Below, one piece after another: positions 1 through 11,226 of a stretch of 64,000 nt of DNA (position 1 is the first letter of the stretch; each line of letters begins with the position of its first letter). This DNA comes from Porphyra umbilicalis (lineage: Eukaryota; Rhodophyta; Bangiophyceae; Bangiales; Bangiaceae): contig KV918761.1 of NCBI GenBank assembly GCA_002049455.2, positions 496,001 to 560,000 on the forward strand. The letters are read 5' to 3'. Made by a program: the position numbers and the translations under genes. The notes under the pieces were generated by a model. The model did not search any database. It had not been told where the DNA came from and was given only the letters and a program-made list of their open reading frames with translations.

Positions 1-2378
1 TCGGGCCTGTCGACGGCAGCACCGCAGGGGCCGAGTGGGCCACAGAGATCTCGTCAGTGGCGACGGCGACGCTGCCACCGGCCCCTGGAGCGCTTTGCGA
101 GGGTGGGGGCGGGGGCCGTGAACGAACAAACCCCGTGACCAATGCCGCAGCCGCAGGTACAGCAGCCGACACTCCCACCCGCACAGAGGAAATCCCGGGA
201 AGCACGGCCACGCTCCTTGCGGTGAGTTGGCCTGGGTTCGCGGATGCCATCGACCCGCTGCGGCGAGCGCGCTTCTCGGCCCGCGCCTGCATGGCTCGTT
301 CGGCCTTGCGGTTGGCCTCGTCCTCCGCGTTCTCTTTGGACCGCTCCTCCTCCGATACTGGAACGACTTGCATGCGCGCGGCGCCCATGCCGCCCCGGTT
401 GCCGGCGGTGGGGTAAGAGGGTCTTGGTGAGGCACTGCCGCAGCGGCGGGGGGAAAGGTGGGGTGAGGGGGACAGAGGCAAACACGGCGCGCCGCAGTCG
501 TCGGGGGTGGCGAGATGATGGCGCGGTCGGGTGGGAGTGGTGGTCTCCATGGCAGTGGCCAGCCCCACGCTTTGACGTCGGACGGCCATTAAATTGGTTG
601 TCCGCGGCGCCTCCGCTATGCCAACCAGGTCTGGACAGGCTGCAGCAGGAGCACACGCCCGGCGCCCCCGCCCGGCCGCGCGGCGGGGGGGCCGCGGGGC
701 GCGCGCCCATCCAGGGGCCGCTCGCCGTCGCGCGCGCGGGTGACCGGCCCTGCCGACACCTCCACGTGCCCTGTGAGAAGTCATTGGCGGAAAACCGGGA
801 GAGAGTGCGGAAGGTGCGGCACGCGCGCGCGGGGTGGGCGGGACAGCATGGCGTGCAATGAAAAGCGCGGGGAAAAACAGGCACGTGCAGCCGATCAAAG
901 GTCGTGTCGTGGGAGACAAACAAGCGTGGTCAGCGCCAGGTCGCGAGCCGGAAAGGCGGGAACAAAAGCGATGCACAGGGTTTCGCATGCACGGCCACCT
1001 ATCGCGCTCCTCGTGTCCCCCCGCGTGCCCCACACACAGAGCCATGCACCACCGTGCGTTGGACACCTGTGGGACGCCACCCTCAAATCGGGTACTCACG
1101 CAGCATCCAGAAACATGCACGCCAGCCCCCAGGGGATGCTCGCTCGCCACGTCGACGCGGTCCTCCCGCGGAAATCGACTCGGTCTCGCCCGCGTCACTG
1201 TCAACCCCTACCTTCGGAGGCTGCCGGCGCCGGCACCAGGCGTGTGTCCAGAGCAATGGTGGAAGCTCTATCGGGGCGCCGCAAAGCACGTGACGGGGCA
1301 CCGCAGCGATGGCGACGGGCGGCGTTGAAGTCGGTCCCACAGCACCGAGGGAACGCACGGGAGGCCAAGTGGTTGCGGTTGGGCGTTCGACCGGGCAGCG
1401 GCGACCACACGCTCGGCGGCTCAACGCGCGCGTGATCTGATCAGAGGGAAAATCCCGGTGGAAATCGTCCGGAACTTGTATTTCGGGACCACTTTGGGTA
1501 GTGCAATGCACTGCATGCACTGCTGTAACTGCAGAAATTCCTCTCGCCGTTGCCAGGGACTGCGGTGTATGTGGTCCCATTCTGCACTGCCGTGACCAGA
1601 TCTGGCATAACTCAGCGACTAAGTATCCGGCCCCATACAATTAAAGTTGACCCGGGATTTTTTCCACCTGTACTCGCGCAAATATGGGTACCAGGCAGAC
1701 CCAGAGTGATCCGATCTCGTTTTGTGCACACCCGGCCGTCGTGGCGGCGCTCGTCTTGCACGGCCGCTGTTGCCTGCAGCCCCCAACTGCTCGGTCAGCC
1801 CAATCGGCCGATGGGTCTCGAGCTCTTTGCCCGACGTCGCACCCTCCCAATCGCCCCTGTGGGGGGTACCGGCCGTGAGTGTGCCCTCGGGGGTCTGCCC
1901 CTCCCGCCCCCCGGCCCCCATCTGACAATCCACAGTCTGGCCTCTGGACTACGTGAGGGGCCCTGCACCTCTGGATGCTTCCTCCCACGTCCGCACCCTT
2001 GCTCTTTGAGGGGCGCGTCCGGCAGGAGGTGGTATTGCAAGTGATGACGATGGGCTTTGCACAATGGGTCGTGTGGTATGCGGGGGGCGGCGCCTTGACG
2101 GCCCCAATTACGCGAGCGGTAAGGGCATCTGTCCTAGAGGGTGAGCGCGGGGGGAGCGTGGGTCGGATACCCGCTCGTGGAGGCGGCCGCCCGGCGGACG
2201 TCGCTACTTTGGCCGCGCATGCAGGCGGAGTGGCAGTTTATGAGGCCTGGCGTGGAGTACACGGTCCTGGCCCTTATCTGACGCATGATTCCCGGTCCAG
2301 TTGCCGCTCTTCTCGCTCGACTGTCTGTCTGTACATTGCATCGCACCGCACGCAAGAAAAGCGCGGCAAGCGGCCACC
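1..2378. other. No recognisable gene
   Basis: GC-rich sequence with long open frames on both strands, none showing a domain, motif or consistent gene structure. The open frames look like a by-product of low stop-codon density. The last part, about 2300-2378, is probably the 5' flank of the Plavaka-like transposase gene. I see no terminal inverted repeat for that element here. Confidence 0.5.
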
Positions 2379-5300
2379 ATGTCGGACGTGCCGCTCTCGG
2401 CAAACCAGCTTGAGTGCATCATCTGTGGCTTCCGAACGCGCGACCTCCTCTTCCTGCGCCGGCACCAGCACGCGGTGCACGGGCGCACCGAGGGGGACGG
2501 TCGGCACCGCCAGCGCCTGCTGCCGCCGTCGCCCCATATGGTGGAGCTGCAGCGCGCTGCTAATGGCGACTTCTCGGCTGCAGCGAGCGATGGCCGCGGC
2601 GGGGCTGGAGCATCCCAACACGGTGGTGGTGGCACGCCACCCTCCGCTCGCCCTGGCAATCCTACCTTCGCTCGAACCTGTACCGGCCGCCCTCCCCCCA
2701 CGCATTCCCGCTTCACCACCGACCCTGCCCCCCCCCCCTTCCTCCCCCCCCCCATTCCTCCTCGGTCACGCCCTCCCTCCAGCTCTTAGCCCCACCGGGT
2801 TCCTCGACGGACCCGAGCGGCATGGCTGCCATTGCCACCGAGTTGCGGGCGCTTATGGAGCTGACGCGCGTCCGCATCGACGAGGCGGCGCTACGCGACG
2901 AGGCTGACCGCGCTGACAGCGACAATGACGACGTTGCGCCGTCGCCAGAGTACGCGTACTCGACGATCTCCACGCACGTGCGTGTGCTCTACGAAGAGCT
3001 CAAGGACGTGCAGCGGGCGACGCCGTTGGCGGACGCACGGCGCAAGACGCCCCTCACCGGCAAGTTCAACTTCTTTCGCCTGCGCGCCCTGCAACGGTAC
3101 GTCCTGGAGGCGGGCGGCGCTGGCCTCTCGCTCAACGAGCAGGCCAAGCTGTTTGGGTTTCTCGACGTGTGGGACCGCACGAAGGAGGGAATGCTGGAGG
3201 ATGCAGGGCATTACCAGCTGCTCCGCGAGGCGGTTCCCGACGTCGGCGCCTTCCGACACGCGCTGGAGGACGACATTGACAAGGCCGTCAACGAAGCAGG
3301 GTGGAAAAAAGTCACGCTCGTTGAGCTTGACCAGCCGCACGAGGCGTACTTCCGCTCCGTGCTGGGCGTTACGCGGGCGCTGCTGAAAGCAGCCGGCGAC
3401 AATGTCCGCTGGTGGAGCGGCGAGTCGGGTCCGGCACCACTTGACGACCGCCGTGAGACCCCATTCGATGGAGAGGCGTTCAAGATGTGTGAGAAGGAAG
3501 TGATGGACAAGAACGGCGACGATAGCGCCATACTCGCGGTGCACGTCTTTAGTGACGCGAGCCAATTGTCTTGGTCTGGTGGTACGTTTTCTGGCTCCAG
3601 TCTCAACTGAGACTGGTTTTCGGGTGGGCGCACTGCCGTGGTCGATGATTATGTGCTTAGAGCTCTCGGATGATGCTGACTCTGTAGCTCTCTCCCACAC
3701 GCTCGCTCGTTTGTCAATTGTCTGTTTTATGTCATCCTCGTAGCCCACAATTTCTATCCGGTCCGCATCAGGGTCCTCAATGTCGAGACGGACGTGGCGG
3801 AATGGGTCACTATTGCCTATGTCCCAATCGTGAGAAAGCTGCAGGAGCCGGCCGCCGACGACCGTGGTCGCGTACGCCGCTGTGGCGTGCTCCAACGCGT
3901 GCTCTACGCGGCGTTCCGCGAGTTTGAGTCCTGCAGCCATATTGGCATGGACGTGCAGCAGAAGGGGCGAATGCTCAAGGTCTTCGGGCGGGTTCTCTGC
4001 TAACTTTGCGACCGTCCCGAGGAGCGGGCGGTCCTCTCCTTGAAGGCAGGGAAGTGCAAATCTCCTTGCAGCACGTGCATGGTGCCGCTGGCAGAGGCCG
4101 GTGCGGCTGTGGCCGTGACGGCTGCCAAGCGCATCGTGATCGACTCGCTCGCCGGCCAAATTGAGGCTGCCGAGCACCTTCGGCGGTCGCGTCGCCGACA
4201 GCGACAAGTCGCGCTGGAGGCCATTGGTAGTCTCACGAGCTTTGTGCCGGCCTTGGCGGGGATGGCCGGGCTATCCACCGAGCCTCTTCTGCTATACCAA
4301 ATGATTGGGTTTGACATTCTACACGTACGTTCCTTTGCATCTCTTTTGCTCGACTTTGCGACAGGCAGGCTGCTCGCGCAGCGGGTTCCCGTGAAGATGA
4401 CTCGCGCCAGCGCAGATGGGATTGGCAGGGCACACTCTTGTGTATTGATTCTCTGACATGACCGTTCCCCAGTGCGAATCCTTTTCCGTCCCGCATCTAT
4501 CTCCAGTGCTTTGTAGGTAATGGACTTAGGCGTGACCCGAATGTTGACCCAGCGGTTGGTGCGGGTGTTTCCGTTCATGTGCAACGGCGTGAAGCCCGCG
4601 ACGGGCTCCATGGCGGCGGGGCGTCGCGTGACCAACGTCCGCTTCCAGTGGCTCGGACGACGCAGCAAGGCGACCAAGTTCCCGCCAGGGTAAGTGACGT
4701 TATCCCACTATGCAATGCAGAGCAGGGGTTGTCAGAATATGGTTTTTTGGCCGTATCCGGGCCAGAATACGGATAATATCCAGAATATGTCGCAGAATAT
4801 TCGTCCATGATTGTCCATTGAAGAAAAAAATACCACCTACGGAATGCTCTGGAGGTCACTTTGTCAATATCCCGAGCTGCTCGGGCAAAATTACGTCGAA
4901 CATAGTCGTTTTGTTTGCTATTACAGTAGCCCAGGATATCGGATATTTATCCTGACAACCCCTGATGCAGAGCTGTTTGTGTCTTTGCGTCTGCGCCTGC
5001 GGCCCGTCCCCATTGACCGCCATCGCTCTGCCTGACGAGTGAGATGAGAGTGAAACACACCGGTTTGGCGGGGGGGGGCTGGGAGCGCAGCCTAGTGGCA
5101 AAACCACGAATCGCGGCGGCGGTGTCGCTGGACAATGGCTCGTTGGGGGACAATCTTGCCTGTTGATGGGCCCTATGCTGGCGCCGGCTGCGCCGGGTGG
5201 CCGAGCTGATGACAATCTTGGGTCGCATCTCCCGCTATTTGTGCACGTTATGCTGACGTGGGTTCACACGACGACTTGCTGTACAATGTTCGTTTATGTC

Positions 5301-6892
5301 CTCCCTGTGTCCTACAGGTACTTTATCACAGGGAAAGAAAAGCAGGCCATGTTAACGGCCAAAAGCCAACGAGACGCCACCCCTTTTGTTCCGTTTTGTG
5401 TCCCGGGAGTGTTTGGTCCAGCGGCCGGAGGGGACCCATTGGGACCTGAGGAGAGCGGTACGGGCGTCGACGGCGCACCCGCTGCGGACAATGCAGCAGC
5501 TACGACGGAGGGCGACGAGGGCATCCTGTTCGACGACGACGGGGAGGCGGACACGGTGGACAAGAACTTCCGCTTCAACTGGGCTGCCTACCGCGCCCAG
5601 TGGCAGGACACGCCGGTGGACGTGGCCGTCACCGCGATGTTTGCTGAGTACGCGAGGCTGTACGCCCGCATGAGCCGGTTGACCACTTCCTCCGTGCCGG
5701 CACCGATGTCGATGACTGAGGGCATCTCGCTGGGGGAGCAGTCGACCAACTTCGTGAACAAGTTCCTGACGCCAATCCTCGGCAAGGTCACGTCTACGAA
5801 GGTGCACAAATTATTGTGCCACGTCGTGGAGGCTGTGCGACTGCATGGCAACCTGCAGAACTGCAACACGGACAAGAACGAGAGCGGCCACAAAGAGGAC
5901 AAGCCGTTTCACACGCGCACCAACGGCGCGTTGGCGTCGTTCACAAAGCAGCTGGTGCGGCAGGCGCATCGCCCGCGCGCACAGCTCGCCAAGCTTCATC
6001 GGGAGGACACCGCCGCTATTGCTGCGCTTCGCGCCGAGCTGGCCGGACGCGCCGCTCGTGCGTCCGCGGCTGCTGCTACGGCGGCTGCTGCTGCCAGTGT
6101 CGCAGCAGCAGCGGCTGCCACGACGGGGGATGACGGCGACTCGTCCGACGATGGCGTCGCCGCTGCTGCGGTGGCCAAGACGAGAGATGAGGCGGATCTT
6201 GCGGCAGCAGCATCTGCTGTCGCCGCGGCCGCTCTCGTTGCTGCAGGGGGGGGGTGCATGGGGTGGGCGGGGCCGATGGTGCGGACGGTGGCGCTGTCCC
6301 CCCCAAGACGAAGAAGCCGTACCACCCGGAGCTCGTCTTGGTAGGCGAGGTGGCCAAGCGACCCGGCCTGGAGGGCGCGGCGGCTGCACTGCGCGTGTCG
6401 GAAGACGTGAAGGTGCGTCTGGTGAAGCGCCATCGTATCTCTGCGCGTTTCGATGACGGGACAGTGACCAAGCAAATGGTGCGCGCCGACTTCGACTACC
6501 GGGGCACCCCATGGTTCGACGCGGTGCTCTTCCACGCGCCCACCTCTCCCGACACCCCGCGCCTGGGTGAGCTGCGCGCCATCGTACGGCGCGGCGACGG
6601 GGACTGGGGTCTTTTGAGCCTTCTCAAGCCTCTGCCGCACGAGCCACTGTGCCCGCTAGTGTCGCGCGGTTGCATTTGCCTGCAGTGGCACGTGCGCGAG
6701 GTAGGCGCCAATGTGACACTGTGCGCGGTGCCTATGACCGCCGTGCTTCGGCTGGCCCACATCGTACCAGACTTCAAGGATCTCGCCGAGCGGAAGGGGT
6801 ATGACGCCCTGCCGGCTGACGTTGGTGCTCCCCTGAAGGAGCGCGTGGCCATGCGGTACTTTTTTAATGCCTTCTGTACGTGGGACGTGTAA
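2379..6892 (+). CDS. Plavaka-like (CACTA-related) transposase, four exons, damaged
   Basis: DNA transposase gene. The start at 2379 opens a protein with a C2H2-like finger near its N terminus (C-x2-C about 15-18, then H-x4-H). Exons read 2379-3581, 3744-4324, 4517-4689 and 5318-6892. All three introns are GT-AG and their phases match exactly (1, 0 and 2). Seen: the strand FSDASQLSW, then after splicing SGAHNFYPVRI; a Cys-rich CKSPCSTC segment; FDILH joining VMDLGVTRML across intron 2; and a C-terminal block with KVHKLLCHVVEAVRLHG and NESGHK. These resemble fungal Plavaka transposases in order and wording. The spliced length is about 1,177 codons. Damage: one in-frame TAA at 4001-4003, and apparent one-base slips in the C run near 2727-2752 and the G run near 6246-6255. 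The last two could be assembly errors. Terminal repeats were not found. Family assignment is by remembered motifs. Confidence 0.8.
3582..3743 (+). other. Intron 1 of the Plavaka-like gene
   Basis: Donor GTACGT and acceptor CGTAG, 162 nt, phase 1. Splicing joins the WSGG strand to a HNFYPVRIRVLN continuation, as expected for the family fold. Without splicing the frame stops shortly after the donor. Confidence 0.8.
4325..4516 (+). other. Intron 2 of the Plavaka-like gene
   Basis: Donor GTACGT, acceptor TTTGTAG, 192 nt, phase 0. It joins FDILH to VMDLGVTR, a contiguous motif in related transposases. Confidence 0.8.
4690..5317 (+). other. Intron 3 of the Plavaka-like gene, carrying a MITE
   Basis: Donor GTAAGT, acceptor CCTACAG, 628 nt, phase 2; the GG left by exon 3 is completed by the first G of exon 4. 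A 242-bp MITE with an 8-bp target duplication lies inside, so the intron was about 378 nt before that insertion. Confidence 0.75.
4723..4964. mobile_element. hAT-type MITE, copy 1 (242 bp)
   Basis: Terminal inverted repeats CAGGGGTTGTCAG / CTGACAACCCCTG flanked by a perfect 8-bp duplication ATGCAGAG (4715-4722 and 4965-4972). The 8-bp duplication and CAGGG ends are typical of hAT elements. AT-rich, non-coding, with repeated GGATAT/AATATCC words inside. About three mismatches to the copy at 31096-31337. Confidence 0.95.
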
Positions 6893-9769
6893 ACATTGCG
6901 CATTCCACTAGCTAGTTACCAGCATCTTTTGTCCTTCTCGGCGGCGTAAAATGGCCTGCTGAATGGGTGCCGGCGAGCACAACGGCCAGCCCGTCGTGTC
7001 TCACGCGCTCGGCCACAATGCAGTCAGTTTGGCACAGGCGGGGGAAAGGCGCCATTGGCAGTCTTGCCCGCCGGCAGTGTACGCCGGCTGGAGTGGGGAG
7101 AACAGAGATGGGCTGGTGGTCGCGGTGGCACGACCGTGTTTCCGCCGGTCTTCTGCTCCCCAAAGGAAGATTGACTGTCGGCAACGACGGCAACAGATCG
7201 CGGCCACAGTAAGCACTGTGCGGGATCAGAGGGCGTGTCCCTTCGTGTGCGCTGGTCCAATAGAATTGCTGGAACTCGTTACACGTGAGAGAGCTCGCGT
7301 GTGGAAAACGGCCGCTGATCCTGTGTGCCCGAATGGGCCTCATCGACGCAACGTCCCTCGCGAGCACTTTCGGCCCATCGAGAAGTGCCCTCGATGGGGC
7401 GTGTCGATGGGGCTTGAGCCCCCCATCGAAACCACGTCTCGATGGCCGATGGGGCTTGATGAGCCTCGATGAGAAATTCCTCTAAAGCAGACGATACACC
7501 CATGATGGGCCCGAGCGCTGCCGCGCGCTGCCACGCACGCGCTCATTGGACCCAATGAGCGCGTGCAGGGCAACACTCCGCCGAGCGCGTGGGCGCGCTG
7601 GGTCGCGCCCCCCAGCCACCGCTCGTACATGGTTAAACATTCCAACACTCTAAGCAGTTTCTGGCAGTGTCTACAGCCGTTCTCCCAAAAATCCCGCACT
7701 CCAACAGTTGCAAAAGAGTGTCCAATCGGCCTCTATAACCCCGCAGAGGCCGATTGTGAACTATTTTGCAACAGTTGGAGTGCGGGATTTTTGGGAGAAC
7801 GGCTGTAAGCACTAAAGGTTTTCGACCACACCCGGGTCTGATGGCCTTTCAGCGGACTAGTGTTTGCACCACGCCCAGTTAGCAGTGGGCGGTCCGTCTC
7901 GTACGGGTTTCAAGAGAAAATCTACCTGCTGATTGGCTCGACCTTCTCACTTCGAGTTCCCATTGGCTGGATGGCACTGTGTCAATAGTTCCACAGTCAT
8001 TCGGGACCAGATTCTCGTACGTTGTGCCGAGGGACCCGGACGCGGGCATGAGGGGTGCTTCCTGCAGACGTGGCATGAAAATGATCCGGCGCAAGTCAAT
8101 AGATTTTGAATCGCACACTCGTCGCGACAAGCGACGCTCCGGGCAAGGTCGACGCGACCCGTTGTCGACACCCTGACCGAGCTGGAGATTGTTCGGTGTC
8201 CTGTCCGACCACGTCCTGGCCTTGTGCGCCTCCCACAACTGTCCGCTCAGTCTGCTCCTTTTGCCGTCCGTGTTACTACGCGGCCGCGCCTCCGCTTTGA
8301 GGGCATCCATCCACAGCGTTGGTACACGCCTTCCTCCCTCTGTCTGATTTAGCACGTTCATTGAGTTCTGCAGCGTTTGACCGAGTGTAAAAGAATGTGG
8401 CGGTGCGCCCTAGGTGAGCACGGCGCAGAATTCACCGTGCTCGATGCCGGTCTAGGGGGGGCGAAAAGAAGAGTCCGGGGTTCATGAGGGCGTGTGGACA
8501 CTATAGACGCTTGGACGGCGAACAACTGCTGCAATCGTGGCAGGAAGGATGACCTGCGCGGGAAATTGCGGGCTGGCACGGGTCGTTGGCGTCCCTGTTG
8601 TGCGCTGTGTTTGTCAGTACTGGGGGGGAGATGGGGGCGCGCCGCCGTATGGAGAGCGCCGGACACAACATTAGGCGAGGTGCTGATTGTGTGCTTCCCC
8701 CGCGAGGGGCAGCTGGCTGTGATCTCACTAAGGTGCGTGTCCGCGCCCGCACTCTAGCTCACCGGGATTGGCCAATGGTACAGGCAGCGGACTCACGTCA
8801 GTGTTGTAACCCGGCGCCAGGTTTGAGGAACGCCTGAGCGCACTCAGTGCAACGGAAGGCCAATATCTCGTGCGGAAAGGCCATTCTCAAGTCTGGACTG
8901 GAGACACTGCAAGACAGCAATGGCACGAAGACAGAGAACAGTGCAAAAAGAGCAAAGAGTGGGCGACTGCAGTCAGAATCGGGCCCGAGCGTAGTTAGCC
9001 CTGCCTCAGACAGACTTGCCTGTTTCTGGTAAGGCAGTCGATTAGCAGCATCGGAGTGTTCGTTTGTCATACCTCGGCAGGGCTCTCTTTGTGCCCATTT
9101 CCACAGGGGGAAGGGGTTCCGCAAACCGGCTTCATATATCTGCGCTTCGAGCACGACAGGAGTCAGAGAGAAAACAAGTGCGAAGCATGTAATGGGCATG
9201 TGAGACACAATGAAGGAAAGAAGGTGCATCGAATGGGGAACCTCGCAGCCGGCGTCGAGGCTACTGCCCGTGGCATATGGAACCACGGGGCAAAGCGGCC
9301 TCGCGCCAACTGTCCATGCGATCGACTTACCGTGGTTAAGCCAACCAATCACGAAGCGGTTGATACGAGAGACGTGAAGAGCACCGGGTAACGAAGCGCG
9401 GCAGGCTGCTGTTTGTCGTTGAAACCACGATCACAGCGCGGAAGGGGATGGGATGGAATCGCGGCGACGGCGACGGCCTGAAATCGATCACGTGGGTGTC
9501 GAATTGATTCGCTACCCCTCTCAGCTGCTCCCAATCGCACGGGGTCGCACCCCTCTCACAGTAGGCTGTTTCACGATCGCCAGAAATCATTGGTGATTCT
9601 GGCAATCACTAGCGATTCTACGAACACTCCTTCTCGCGAATGTACTTTCGATTTGAATTTTTGAACCATTGTCTGCGACTTGCAGACTCACACACGCCGC
9701 GCGAGAGTCACTCGTTTCTGGACCCCCCGGTACTCACACTTTCTGGGGACACGGGCGATTATCAGCTTC
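6893..9769. other. Non-coding stretch with small inverted repeats
   Basis: No coding region recognised. Contents: a patch at about 7340-7475 dense in CGATGGG on both strands; a 13-bp perfect stem at 7536-7548 / 7553-7565; the fold-back element at 7667-7812; and a short hairpin near 9578-9602 (GCCAGAAATCA / TGATTCTGGC) just upstream of the Harbinger transposase. Open frames on the minus strand near 8798-9352 show no domain. Confidence 0.5.
7667..7812. mobile_element. Fold-back MITE, probably Tc1/mariner-type (146 bp)
   Basis: The two 49-bp arms match at 46 positions (left arm begins GTGTCTACAGCCGTTCTCCC, right arm ends GGCTGTAAGCAC), and the centre adds a further stem (CAATCGGCCTCT / AGAGGCCGATTG). 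The right flank is TA (7813-7814) while the left flank is CA. A TA target duplication is therefore likely but decayed on one side. No coding capacity. Confidence 0.7.
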
Positions 9770-9886
9770 ATGGCTCGACCGAACCGTGGGTTTGCGCCGC
9801 CTGATCTGGACACATCGGTCCCAGCCCCACCTCTTTGCCCTCCTCCCTGTTCCTTCCTCCCCCGCCCCCCTTCGTACGACGCCGTG

Positions 9887-11160
9887 ATGGGTCGCCGGGA
9901 GCGCAAGGTAGTTCTGTCTTCACTTCGTAAACGCCTTCTTTTTCTATCCATCGTACTTGCTGCCATGGACGTACGCCTCGTGGACGTGGGTGATGTTCTT
10001 CCAGGTGAAAAACAGCTGGGCAAGGTGTGTGTCCACTTGTTCTGGGCTTTGACGTGGGAGGCCCTTCGCAAGACGCAAGCACGGAGGTACTTGAAGCGCA
10101 ACCGGGGCTTCACGTTCAAGTCGGCGGCCTGGTTTCACGCTGTTAGGGATCATGCCTCCGAGCAACGCTTTCGCACCTACTTTCGAGTAAGCCGCTCAAC
10201 ATTTTCAATGCTCCGGGACGTCCTATGGGCTCACGCGCGTCCTATACTTCGTCGGCGGCGTGGGGGGGCCCAGCTGGCTCTCGACCTGCAACTCGCCATC
10301 ACGTTGTACCGGCTTGGCCAACCGGCAATGCGTGTTCGGTGGACGCTGTGGCGGACCTATTTGGCGTTTCTGTCGGTGCCATTATCAAGTCTACTCGACG
10401 CGTCGCGAAGGCGCTGTCTATGATTGCTCCCGAGCACATCAAGTGGCCAAGCAGGTCGTGTCGGGCGGCGTCGTCGCGTTTCGCCGCAGACGGATACGGG
10501 TTTCAAGGATGCATCGGGGCCACTGACGGTACAACTTTTCCGCTAGCCTACCAACCTGCTCTTCACCCTTGGTCGTACTTCGACCGAAATTCGAGGTACA
10601 GCCTTAATGGCATCATCACGTGTGACTGGAACTACAATGTTATCAACGTCATGCTGGGGTGTACCGGCGCCGCCCCGGATACATTTGTACAGAGCACGGC
10701 GCATTGGCACCAGAATCCAGCTATCTACTTCAGCGCGGGTGAGTATTTGTTGAGCGACAAGGGCATGCTGTACACGAGCCGCGTTATCGGTCCTATCAAA
10801 GAACCAGATTGTACCTCTCCGGCGGAGCGCAACTTCAACTACCAACTAGCTCGTCTGCGGCTCCAGTCGGAGCATACGATTGGTATACTCAAGGGCCGCT
10901 GGAGCAGCCTGAAAGAGCTGCGAGTCGCTTTGGCGACGGACAAGCAGTTCTCATTTGCAATGGGATGGGTCGTAGCCTGCTGCGTGCTACACGACGTCTG
11001 TGTCAAAGAAGGAGACGCCTTCCCTGAGGAAGCTCTTTCGGACGAGTCCCCCGAGTCCGTGATGCAGCCGGAGTTCGGTGCATGTGTGCGCCGCAGAGAG
11101 GTACAGGAGCGCGTGTGTGCATTTATGAGGCAGAATGGGACGTACAGAGCGAATGTATGA
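9887..11160 (+). CDS. PIF/Harbinger transposase (DDE_Tnp_4), one frameshift
   Basis: Transposase of the PIF/Harbinger superfamily, which cuts and pastes its element using a DDE nuclease. The N-terminal half, up to about 10320, has the helical region with the LAITLYRLGQ strand. The second half carries the winged-helix-like DLFGVSVGAIIKSTRRV, then the catalytic core: GATDGTTFPLA (first Asp), LLSDKGM (second Asp) and SEHTIGILKGRW (Glu). The two halves lie in different frames with a one-base slip near 10310-10330, so the gene is probably inactive unless the slip is a sequencing error. The start at 9887 gives about 424 codons, close to the family norm; an in-frame ATG at 9770 would add 39 residues. 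The minus-strand ORF downstream is probably its partner. Confidence 0.85.
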
Positions 11161-11226
11161 GCAAGAGAGAAGCCGTTGATATCATTTCATGGACAACGTT
11201 TTACAAACAAATGAACACACGCAACG

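Noticed and set aside
54-923. 289-codon minus-strand frame at the left edge
   Set aside because: Low-complexity Arg/Pro/Gly composition, no motif, and overlapping open frames on the other strand.
2891-4207. 438-codon minus-strand open frame
   Set aside because: It lies antisense over exons 1 and 2 of the Plavaka-like gene. The sense frame has the family motifs and phased introns, so this is a mirror frame.
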